Shown here in pieces: positions 1 through 6,478 of a DNA stretch of 11,223 bases (positions within the stretch are counted from its first letter, which is position 1; each line of letters begins with the position of its first letter). Position numbers and translations under genes: made by a program. Source of the stretch: Spirochaetaceae bacterium (GTDB lineage: Bacteria > Spirochaetota > Spirochaetia > SZUA-6 > Bin103); contig JAPPNY010000056.1 of the NCBI GenBank assembly GCA_028818385.1, positions 1-11,223 of the forward strand, read 5' to 3'. The notes beneath the pieces were generated by a model. The model was not told the origin of the DNA, made no database searches, and saw only the letters and a list, made by a program, of their open reading frames with translations.

Positions 1-9
1 CTCGAATCC

Positions 10-513
10 TCAATTCAGCCAACTTTCGGGCTGGAGCGCGAATAACCCGGGGTAAAGGCCGGGTATCGTTCTCTGGAGGAGCTCATTTAGTAGCGCATAG
101 CCGAACGCACGTTCCTCTACACGCCCTTCACGTCGCCGACGTCGTGATGGCAGGGCGGTATCCGGCGTCAACGAGAACACTTGCACTCCGCGATGCGTAG
201 GCGGTTCGCGGGTGGGCATCAGGCTCGGACGATCAACTTTGGCAATCGCCGTGTGACGCTCGTGATCCGGTAGGAATGACACGAGCCGTGCGAGGTTTTG
301 CGTGGCGATCGCGAGGTTCGAGCACACGTAGAACACGCGGAGGGGAGCTGTGTATCTTCTTGAAATACGCTCGATGATTCCGCATGCGACGACTGTCTTG
401 CCGAGCCCGACTTCATCGGCGACGAGGAACCGATGCGATCCTAGGCGATTTCTGAACGCGCGGATCGCGGCCTCGATGGTCGCACGCTGGAACGGCATAG
501 GCTCGACAGACAT
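10..513 (-). CDS. SNF2/RapA-like helicase, N-terminal fragment (truncated by TGA)
   Basis: This 167-residue frame is the start of a superfamily 2 helicase. Visible features are a Q-motif-like segment (MPFQRATIE, residues 6-14), a Walker A/motif I written VADEVGLGKT (31-40, with K39 and T40), and a motif Ia-like stretch FYVCSNLAIATQN (61-73). The ADEVGLGKT form is typical of RapA/SNF2-like ATPases that move on nucleic acid. From memory, defence-associated helicases of this type run many hundreds of residues and carry DExH and C-terminal RecA motifs. None of those is present here: the frame stops at TGA (12-10), with the motif-bearing part intact before it. The start lies 7 nt after the PLD-like stop, so it is probably translationally coupled as the third operon gene. 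ATG at 513 has no strong ribosome site, and Met6 (ATG at 498) is an alternative start. The family call is fairly secure; whether the gene is a pseudogene, frameshifted or mis-assembled is open because only 9 nt lie beyond the stop. Confidence 0.75.
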   Translation of the reverse strand: MSVEPMPFQRATIEAAIRAFRNRLGSHRFLVADEVGLGKTVVACGIIERISRRYTAPLRVFYVCSNLAIATQNLARLVSFLPDHERHTAIAKVDRPSLMPTREPPTHRGVQVFSLTPDTALPSRRRRREGRVEERAFGYALLNELLQRTIPGLYPGLFALQPESWLN

Positions 514-520
514 GGACTGA

Positions 521-2353
521 CTACCCGCTCAACTCCGTACGCAAGATTTGCCAGCTGCGCGAGAACGCCTCCAGATGCGCACGCGCTTCCGCGTCGTCTT
601 CTGCTTGGGAGGTGTCTATTGCTACTGCGTTCAGAATTCGATCGACGTTGGCCAACCGGTCGGGGTCCCGCACCCATGCACGGAGCACCTGTTCGACTGT
701 CGGCATATCGAAGGCAAATGTGCCTCTTGGGGGCCCACCCGGGAGATGGCGTTCTGTTTCGTCGTCCCAGGCTCCGCCACCGTCGGTTTCCATTGCGTCG
801 TCCAGAACGTCTCGAATCCAGGAAAGAACCCCACGGGCGCCAAGATATTCGCGGAGGATGGCAGTATCCCGACTCATCGGGAGTGGCGGATCAAACGGGA
901 CAAGCTGCGTCCAGGAAAGAGACTGATCTCTTAGCATAACGCGCACTGAAACCAAGTCTGTGTCAGCACTGCCATCGGTTTCTGGGAAGGCCAGGCTGAT
1001 CGTATCACGGGGCCACGGAACCATGTTCCCCCCGATTCGGCCAACGATGAGGGAGATACGTGGATCGTTCGGATGAGGCGGCCGATCAAGCGCCTGAACG
1101 ATCGTCACTTCTCCCTCACCGCGTCGCTGGTGACCGCAAAGCCGCGTCGCGACCTGACGGCGTGCGACCTCCAGCGCTCCCTGATCGCTATCCTCGGACA
1201 TAGTGTCTTTGAGGTCTTCTCGGCGAACCGCCCGTGCAAGCTGCAGGAAGGTCTTGATGCCTTCGTAAAGGGACTTTGCGGCTTTAGCCCCTCCACGGAG
1301 TTGGGCGCCAATTTCAGCAAACGCCTCGGCGTTGCGGCCCCACGCGCGCGTCGTCAGGTTGGGACTCCCCAGCCACAGGGTGGCGCCACCCGCATGCTCG
1401 GCCCAGAGGAGCTTGGCGTGAAGGCCGCGTGCGTCCGGTGAGGCGTCGAGGGAGGCGGCATCTTCCTCGGGCGGTGCTTCGTTTTCCTCGGGAGTACCGG
1501 GCAACGTGAGCAACTCGAATCCGTCGAGCGGCCTGCCCGACTGATTGATCAAGCGTCCGAGCTCTGTAACCGTCGAACGGAGCGTGCGCGTTTGATCCGT
1601 CCAGGCGCCGAGCCGGCGAACCGTTTCACCATCGAGAAACGGAGCCACGGCCAGAAGAAGCCGGACATTACGCGGACATTGCGGTAGGCCGCGGTCGGTG
1701 TCTTCAGGGAGCATCAAGACGACTCTTTTTACGTGGAGCCCCCGCGGCACGTTCCATCTGATGTCTGCGAGTTCTTGAATTAGAGGCTGCCAGGCACTGG
1801 CCTCACCCGCATGATCGGAGAGTCGCGCCGCCGCCTGTTCGATTCCAAGGATACTCTGTCCGCCGGACGATCCGGAGGGGACGGTCTCTAGCGAAAGCCC
1901 GATGTCCCACGACGTATCGCGCGTCAAATTGCGACTACCGAGCCAGAATCTCCACTCCGCCGGCACGTTGCTATCATCGTCTGCCACCAGCCGAACGAGC
2001 GCCAGCTTGGCGTGCCATGATCGGCCAAACGCTCCCTCCGCGTCGCCCTCATTCCACGGAACGTCGCGCACGAAGCGGTCGAGCAACGCGAGCACTCGGG
2101 GAGCCTTGTGCGCTGCAGTCATCCGGCCCCGCTGCACAAGGAATGCAACCCGACCCCGCAGATCGGTGAGTGATCGTGCCAGCGCCACGCGACTTCCACT
2201 GCCCACGTCGTCGTCGCGTCCCGACAGTGCGAGGAGCAGAGCGACGAGAACCGCCGGCTCGGCCGAATACGCGCTCACGATCGCACGATCGGTCCGCCAT
2301 CCCGGCGGAGGACGCAAAGCTTCCAGGAGCGGCACAGTCGAGAGATGGTTCAT
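521..2353 (-). CDS. Phospholipase D-like (HKD) domain protein, defence-operon member
   Basis: The 610-residue product has two PLD-type half sites. The first is HAK at 114-116 followed by GSRNLT at 139-144; the second is HAK at 312-314 followed by GSPNLT at 329-334. In PLD-superfamily enzymes the two HxK...GSxN halves form one active site that cleaves phosphodiesters, and bacterial members include nucleases. The usual Asp a few residues after the Lys is not obvious, so nuclease activity is inferred. Around 285-310 there is an acidic, Glu/Pro-rich linker between the halves. The C-terminal 200 residues are not recognised. The frame is open upstream to 2440, but ATG at 2353 is chosen because it forms an ATGA overlap with the stop of the DUF6361-like gene, a classic coupling arrangement. 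It sits between that gene and a helicase fragment, which suggests a nucleic-acid targeting role in phage or plasmid defence. No signal peptide is seen, so it should be cytoplasmic. Confidence 0.85.
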   Translation of the reverse strand: MNHLSTVPLLEALRPPPGWRTDRAIVSAYSAEPAVLVALLLALSGRDDDVGSGSRVALARSLTDLRGRVAFLVQRGRMTAAHKAPRVLALLDRFVRDVPWNEGDAEGAFGRSWHAKLALVRLVADDDSNVPAEWRFWLGSRNLTRDTSWDIGLSLETVPSGSSGGQSILGIEQAAARLSDHAGEASAWQPLIQELADIRWNVPRGLHVKRVVLMLPEDTDRGLPQCPRNVRLLLAVAPFLDGETVRRLGAWTDQTRTLRSTVTELGRLINQSGRPLDGFELLTLPGTPEENEAPPEEDAASLDASPDARGLHAKLLWAEHAGGATLWLGSPNLTTRAWGRNAEAFAEIGAQLRGGAKAAKSLYEGIKTFLQLARAVRREDLKDTMSEDSDQGALEVARRQVATRLCGHQRRGEGEVTIVQALDRPPHPNDPRISLIVGRIGGNMVPWPRDTISLAFPETDGSADTDLVSVRVMLRDQSLSWTQLVPFDPPLPMSRDTAILREYLGARGVLSWIRDVLDDAMETDGGGAWDDETERHLPGGPPRGTFAFDMPTVEQVLRAWVRDPDRLANVDRILNAVAIDTSQAEDDAEARAHLEAFSRSWQILRTELSG

Positions 2354-3555
2354 GTGGGTTGTAGGTCGGTAAGCAGCCGGCGGACGTTGGGCCATCGATA
2401 ATGGAGCGGCTGGGCCAACGGGTGCTGCTGCGGGTCCCATTCGACACGGCGCTGCCGACCGGCAAGATTGTCCGGCAGTCGAGCACGCAATCCCTTCCGG
2501 CTACGCTCGGCCTTGACATAGGAATCGCCAAGTACGCCAGGATCCGGATCGCCAGCGGTCAGCCAGTCGCGGGTTTTGGAAAGGACACCACGGATGTGTT
2601 CGGAAAGGTTGGGCAAGAAAGCGGACAGTGCCGTCAGGTCGACGGCACAGGCGTCATCGCCATAGAGCTCGATCACTTGGCGCAGGTGGCTCCGATGGAT
2701 CGTACTCTCGGACAAGCCGTCCGTCGCATGCAATCTTTCGACGAGTGCCGCATAGACGCCACGGCCGATTCCTGCGAGCGCGGCCGCCTGCCGCGCGGTA
2801 ACGAGTGCCGCGCGGTCCTCATCGTCGGCGAGGTCCGCTACGTCCGTCACCCAGAGATCGGCGGCCTCAGGACCGACGTTGGCCCCCGCCAAACGAGCAA
2901 GCAAACAGGGATCCGAAACGCCAGGCCGTCGAACCCCCAGCAGGTGCTTACGTAGGAACTTCCGTTCGGCCGACGCCAACGCGAAGTCCAGAGGTTGGCC
3001 GCGCACATCTAAGGTCTTAGGCACACAGGGCAACACGACGAACGGCGATCCGGAAGCTTCGCTCAGCGCACCACCCTCATCGTCCGTCATCCAAGTTCTC
3101 TTCGAACGATGGCTCTGGACGAGCTGGCGCATGGTCTCGAGGCGGCTCGGCGTAGAGCCGTCCGGGCGTGGCCTGAGAATCCCCCAGGTTCCCAGCGCGC
3201 TCCAATACGACATTGATGGCGGCTGCGCAGTCGGACGGGGCCATACGCGTCCGCCGATAACCCCGTCAGGATCCGAGCCGGCTCGCAACTGCCCGGCGAG
3301 ATTGGTCTCTGCACTAGAAAGTCTTCGGGCGAAGTCGGTTCCTCCGTTCGCCGCCAACTTGCACATCAACCAGGGAACGAAGAGGGCATATCGCAGCCGT
3401 GTATGAAGGACAGACGTGCCAGGAAAGAACCGATCTGCGAAGCCTTGGTGAAGGGTGAGAAAGCCGACTTCGTCGCGCACGCCCTTCTCGTCTGGGGCGA
3501 GAGCGTCCTCGGCCCTGGCGACCGCTTCGCGCGAGAGTAGAATCCAGCCAATCAT
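2350..3555 (-). CDS. DUF6361-like protein, first gene of the defence-type operon
   Basis: The 401-residue product opens with MIGWILLSREAV and has a conserved-looking block near residues 28-63: DEVGFLTLHQGFADRFFPGTS, then HTRLRYALFVPWL. That pattern (short aromatic start, D-E-x-G, F-A-D-x-F-F-P-G-T-S, T-R-x-R-Y-x-x-F-V-P-W) matches what I recall of DUF6361 proteins. A second block, YWSALGTWGI (119-128), also fits. No catalytic motif is recognisable and the biochemical role is unknown. It has no signal peptide or membrane segment. It is the promoter-proximal gene: its TGA overlaps the PLD-like ATG as ATGA, so the downstream genes likely depend on its translation. The ATG at 3555 has only a weak ribosome site, an AGGG close to the start. 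The gene begins just after the integrase relic, so its promoter probably lies within that decayed sequence. The family assignment is from memory of the motif pattern, not from a search. Confidence 0.75.
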   Translation of the reverse strand: MIGWILLSREAVARAEDALAPDEKGVRDEVGFLTLHQGFADRFFPGTSVLHTRLRYALFVPWLMCKLAANGGTDFARRLSSAETNLAGQLRAGSDPDGVIGGRVWPRPTAQPPSMSYWSALGTWGILRPRPDGSTPSRLETMRQLVQSHRSKRTWMTDDEGGALSEASGSPFVVLPCVPKTLDVRGQPLDFALASAERKFLRKHLLGVRRPGVSDPCLLARLAGANVGPEAADLWVTDVADLADDEDRAALVTARQAAALAGIGRGVYAALVERLHATDGLSESTIHRSHLRQVIELYGDDACAVDLTALSAFLPNLSEHIRGVLSKTRDWLTAGDPDPGVLGDSYVKAERSRKGLRARLPDNLAGRQRRVEWDPQQHPLAQPLHYRWPNVRRLLTDLQPT

Positions 3556-3560
3556 AAACC

Positions 3561-3950
3561 CTAAAGTCCCATTCGGAAAGCCTCTCCCCTTTGCTCGTTA
3601 CTGCATGAGCTTAACTCGGACTCTTCCGCTATGCAGCTCTGACCGCAGACGTGCGCTATATTCTGGCCTCTCACCCAGAGGCGGCTCGACCTACGCTCCC
3701 CGACTTCAGCGGCTGATCCCAAGCAGCGTTCTCCGTCCATCACAGCGGCTCTATTGGCGCCAACACTCTCGGCCTCTGCCTTGACCGGGTCAGCGGCCAG
3801 GTGGGCACAGCGGGCCGTGGTTTGGATCTGGGTTGGCAGAGGAGCTGCCGATCATGGGGAGGCCCTCATCCAGGGCCGCGGCGCCGGAAGCAAGGAGTGC
3901 CACAGGTCGTGGCAGCGCACGCCGACTAGTCCGGCCGGTAACTCCAGCGT
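3561..3950 (-). pseudogene. Tyrosine recombinase (integrase) C-terminal relic, frameshifted
   Basis: Reading the - strand in two frames reconstructs the C-terminal catalytic part of a phage/island-type tyrosine recombinase. About 3935-3894 gives AGLVGVRCHDLWHS, where the family has an HDLRHS-like motif. 3894-3847 in a shifted frame gives LASGAAALDEGLPMIG. 3830-3780, back in the first frame, gives QIQTTARCAHLAADPVK, matching the family pattern T-T-A-R-Y-A-H-L. Two compensating indels separate the pieces and destroy the LGH box. The catalytic Arg of HxxR reads Trp (TGG) and the nucleophilic Tyr reads Cys (TGT), each one transition away from the functional codon. The first frame then stays open without recognisable similarity to a stop at 3561-3563. 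Nothing upstream of about 3950 (the core-binding and first catalytic Arg parts) is found, because glycoside hydrolase sequence begins there. The relic therefore cannot recombine DNA. It marks the edge of a former mobile island. Confidence 0.72.
3666..3682. other. Small perfect stem-loop upstream of the defence operon
   Basis: GCCTCT (3666-3671) pairs with AGAGGC (3677-3682) around a 5-nt loop. It lies about 110 bp upstream of the DUF6361-like start, in the spacer where the operon promoter should be. No T-tract follows on either strand, so it is not a standard terminator. A chance hairpin of this size is quite possible. Confidence 0.3.
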
Positions 3951-4566
3951 CCTGTTTCTTCGCCCGCCTGCTCGAATGCGGCGTGTAACGCCGATCGGTG
4001 CGCTCCAGGCCGAAGGGAACGGCGACCTCGGCGTCGCCCACCCAGATCGGGTTGTCGGGATGCTCCTGCCAGCGGATGCCGTCCGCCGAGAAGCCGACGC
4101 AGTGGCCGAGCAGCCAGCCGCCCTCCTGCGAGTCGTCGCGCCGCCCGCCCCACCACACCGCCTTGTAGCGCCGCCGCGGATCGGGGTCGGCCGGATCGAT
4201 GATCGGCGCCGGGTCGTGCATCATGCAGGTCGCCGCCAGCACGATGTTGTTGTCCGTGCTCCCCTCGAACTCGACGGCGCCGAGCGACGGCTTGTGCCAG
4301 TCGATGCCATCCGCGGAGGTGGCGTAGCACATGTTGGAGCCGTCGTCCGGGCCGTAGCAGGCGCCGCCCTGGTACCAGGCGCGGAAGCGGCCGGCCGCCT
4401 CGTCGTAGACGACCATCGCCGAGTCGATGAACGCGGCGTCCCTCTCCCACGGCCGGTCGGCGCGGATCACCGGATTCCGCTCGCACTTCCGCGCCTGATG
4501 GAAACGCCGGGTCAATCCGGATGTCTCCGCGACGAAGCGGTCGTCGATGAACAGGTGCTTTGCCAC
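3790..4566 (-). pseudogene. Glycoside hydrolase (five-bladed propeller type), 5' fragment fused to integrase relic
   Basis: The start is GTG at 4566, preceded by a GGAGG ribosome site (4580-4576) with 9-nt spacing; the frame is open further upstream to 4770 but without family-like sequence. The product starts KHLFIDDRFV (3-12) and contains RNPVIRADRPWE (30-41), GRFRAWYQGG (59-68), CYATSADGIDW (80-90) and DNNIVL (105-110). It also has RRRYKAVWWGG (131-141) and a second S-A-D-G-I-R-W (160-166). This is the repeat style of GH32/GH43-like beta-propeller hydrolases, found in polysaccharide-degrading bacteria, that act on glycan side chains. Family-like sequence ends near residue 190 (about 3997). 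The frame then runs by chance through the integrase relic (residues 225-240 are its LASGAAALDEGLPMIG piece) to a stop at 3790. Homologues should be clearly longer, so at least one propeller blade and probably the activity are lost. No signal peptide. The exact junction lies between about 3935 and 4000. Confidence 0.7.
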
Positions 4567-4663
4567 GGCGAGCTCCCTCCTTCGAGAATACCCGGCAAGC
4601 GGCGCCGGCACCGCCGACGGCCGCTCGACCGGGACCGATCCTCGGCGTACCGTTGCCCGCAGC
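4567..4663. promoter_or_regulatory. Divergent intergenic region between the two glycan-hydrolase genes
   Basis: This 97-bp spacer separates the GTG start of the leftward hydrolase fragment from the ATG of the rightward GH127-like gene, so it should hold the start signals for both unless transcription enters from elsewhere. It is very GC-rich and I see no convincing -35/-10 pair or clear operator palindrome. The call rests only on gene orientation. Confidence 0.35.
4576..4580 (-). promoter_or_regulatory. Ribosome binding site fixing the GTG start of the truncated hydrolase
   Basis: GGAGG on the - strand, 9 nt before GTG at 4566. It decides the start, because the frame is open well upstream and the first ATG inside the conserved part would cut off the KHLFIDD segment. 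Confidence 0.7.
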
Positions 4664-6415
4664 ATGCCACGCGCGCAAGAAGCCGGGTCGGCTCCGTTCG
4701 ACCTGGTGGCACGCGCCGAGCTCGCCCTCAACGCGCTGACGCGCAACGTCGACCCCGCGCTGCGATTCACCCCGTACTTCGACTGCCGGCTGCAGCTCGA
4801 TCCGCCGGTGCTGAGTCACCACACCTACTGGGACCACTGCGACGGCGCGGGCCGCGCCGTCGACGCGCTGGTGCTGGCGCGCGAAATGACCGGGTCCGAC
4901 CTGGGGAGCGAAGTCGACGCCCGCCTCAAGGAACTGGTCGCCTCGTACCAGGGCGAGCAGGGCCTGTGCTGGATACCCGAGCCCGACTTCCCGCCCCGCC
5001 CCACCCGGCGGCCGCGTCCGCCGGTGGCCGAATTCTGGGGACAGCGCGCCTGTCTGATGGCGTTCGTGACCTGCTACCAGCAGAGCACCGACGCCGCGGA
5101 ACGCGCCGGGCTGCGCCGGCGGATCGACGCGCTGATCCACGGGCTTGCGAGCATCGCGGTGCGGCGTGACGGCTACTGCTACTACCCGGTGCAGGTGCGC
5201 GACCGCCCGACGGATGCCGACGAGCTGTTCTACCGCCGAGACGGATGGGACGGCGACGGCGAGCCCACCGGCACCGGCGCCATGTGCGCGGCCGCGCCAA
5301 TCCTGCGGCCGATCGTGCAGTACCTGGCGACCGGCGCCCGCAACGACGAGGCGACGGCGCTCTGCGACGGGATCGCGCGCTACGTGGTCGAGCGCGCAGG
5401 CGATTTCGGACCGGACGGGAGCTTTCGCGGGCATTTCCACAGCCGGGTGGCCACCGCCGCCAGCGTGCTGCACTGGGGCCTCTTCTCCGGACAGCCCGAC
5501 CTGGTGCGGTGGGCTCAGGGCGTCTACCGCTTCGCCCGCACGATCGGCACCAGGTTCGGCTGGTTCCCGGAGTTCGTCGGCAAGCACGCCTGCGAGACCT
5601 GCGGCATCACCGACATGATCGACATCGCCATTCAGCTCGCCCGCTCCGGACAGCACGACTATTGGGGTGACGCCGAACGCTTCGGGCGCAACCACCTGGC
5701 CGAGTCCCAGTTCGTCGACGCCGACTGGGAGCCGCAGGTGCCCAAGCTGACCCCGGGCAAGGCCGCCGAATTCATCGCTGCCTGTCCGCCGCCACAGCTC
5801 AAGCGCGACGGGGTCCGCGACGTGCTTCCCGGGGCGTTCACCGGCGGCAGCGCCCCCAACGGCGTCGTCGACACGCGGCGCGGCCACTGGTGGATGGGCT
5901 GCTGCAACGCGCACGGGGTGCACGGGCTGTACCTCCTGTGGCATCACGCGGTGCGCGCGACGCGAACCTCGGTCCGCGTCAACCTGCTGTTCGACCGCAC
6001 GACCCCGTGGGCCGACGTGCACAGCCATCTTCCGCGGGACGGCGCCGTCGAGGTCGTCATGCGCCAGGGCGGATCTCTTGCCGTACGGACCCCCGACGGC
6101 GTTCCCTCGGACGAGGTTTCGGTGGAGGCGCCCGGCCACTGGCGGTGGAGCGAGGGCTACGTGCGCGTCGACGGGCTCGCGCCTGGACAGGTGGTCAAGG
6201 TACGCTTCCCCCTGCTTGAGCATGACGAGCGCGTCGACGTGCTCGGAGACGAGTATCTCGTCTCATGGCGCGGCGACACGGTGATGGCCATCAACCCTCC
6301 GGGGCGCGTCGGACCGCTGTACCGCCGCCGCGAATCGCCGGGAGACGCACGATCCCGCCGCGACGCAGGCCACCACTCGTCGCGTCATCCGCGTGCCTCA
6401 CGCGTCGAGTGGTGA
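4664..6415 (+). CDS. GH127/DUF1680-like glycoside hydrolase (beta-L-arabinofuranosidase superfamily)
   Basis: The 583-residue product has the helix-rich layout of (alpha/alpha)6-barrel hydrolases. Two motifs match the zinc-thiolate site of GH127: ETC at 311-313 and GCCNAHG at 412-418. In the Bifidobacterium enzyme HypBA1 a Glu and three Cys in E-x-C and C-C arrangement bind Zn, and one Cys of the pair is the nucleophile, so E311, C313, C413 and C414 are the likely equivalents. E303 in WFPEF is a candidate acid/base. After the barrel, VRVNLLFDRTTPWADVHSHLP (438-458) starts the C-terminal beta domain. There is no signal peptide, so it likely acts on imported oligosaccharide. ATG at 4664 is chosen over 4547 because the earlier start overlaps the divergent gene and adds a low-complexity leader; no strong ribosome site is present. 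The last 30 residues are Arg/His-rich and unlike a domain. Substrate is uncertain; arabinose, or a related sugar, is a guess from the superfamily. Confidence 0.75.
   Translation: MPRAQEAGSAPFDLVARAELALNALTRNVDPALRFTPYFDCRLQLDPPVLSHHTYWDHCDGAGRAVDALVLAREMTGSDLGSEVDARLKELVASYQGEQGLCWIPEPDFPPRPTRRPRPPVAEFWGQRACLMAFVTCYQQSTDAAERAGLRRRIDALIHGLASIAVRRDGYCYYPVQVRDRPTDADELFYRRDGWDGDGEPTGTGAMCAAAPILRPIVQYLATGARNDEATALCDGIARYVVERAGDFGPDGSFRGHFHSRVATAASVLHWGLFSGQPDLVRWAQGVYRFARTIGTRFGWFPEFVGKHACETCGITDMIDIAIQLARSGQHDYWGDAERFGRNHLAESQFVDADWEPQVPKLTPGKAAEFIAACPPPQLKRDGVRDVLPGAFTGGSAPNGVVDTRRGHWWMGCCNAHGVHGLYLLWHHAVRATRTSVRVNLLFDRTTPWADVHSHLPRDGAVEVVMRQGGSLAVRTPDGVPSDEVSVEAPGHWRWSEGYVRVDGLAPGQVVKVRFPLLEHDERVDVLGDEYLVSWRGDTVMAINPPGRVGPLYRRRESPGDARSRRDAGHHSSRHPRASRVEW
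6371..6414 (+). other. Long imperfect inverted repeat over the GH127-like stop codon
   Basis: CACCACTCGTCGCGT (6371-6385) pairs with ACGCGTCGAGTGGTG (6400-6414) over 15 positions with a single T-T mismatch and a 14-nt loop. The right arm runs into the TGA stop. No T-tract follows, so it is not a canonical intrinsic terminator. It could slow 3' decay, act as a partial terminator before the transporter genes, or be an operator. Confidence 0.55.
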
Positions 6416-6478
6416 TGCGGGGCGCGGTTTGCTCCCGCTTGCGCAAACGGGTACCGTCGGCTTTGGCGATACCCGCCT
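6416..6478 (+). promoter_or_regulatory. Spacer before the transporter genes with small inverted repeats
   Basis: The 63-bp gap between the GH127-like stop and the first permease holds GTTTGC (6427-6432) paired with GCAAAC (6443-6448), and a CGGGTA / TACCCG pair just before the permease ATG. Either could be an operator half-site pair or form a weak hairpin. I see no clear promoter boxes, so it is unclear whether the transporter genes have their own promoter or are read through from 4664. Confidence 0.3.

Noticed and set aside
10..12. UGA recoding or readthrough in the helicase
   Set aside because: TGA is used as an ordinary stop by the DUF6361-like gene, the GH127-like gene and the second permease. 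Nothing suggests a selenocysteine element or altered code.
2353..2440. Longer N-terminus for the PLD-like protein
   Set aside because: The frame is open to 2440 but the extra 29 residues are Pro/Ala-rich and overlap the DUF6361-like gene. The ATGA-coupled ATG at 2353 is far more natural.
1..3555. Complete DISARM system
   Set aside because: Only a helicase start and a PLD-like gene recall it. No DUF1998 protein and no DNA methylase is present in the window.
3754..5169. 471-codon + strand frame across the junction
   Set aside because: It would read through the back of the hydrolase fragment and out of frame into the GH127-like gene. It has no motif or ribosome site.
3926..6223. Long 765-codon open frame on the - strand
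   Set aside because: It lies antisense to the GH127-like gene and runs in the wrong frame through the hydrolase fragment. Its composition (Arg, Gly, Ala, Val, His rich) is that of a mirror frame in high-GC coding DNA, with no recognisable motif.
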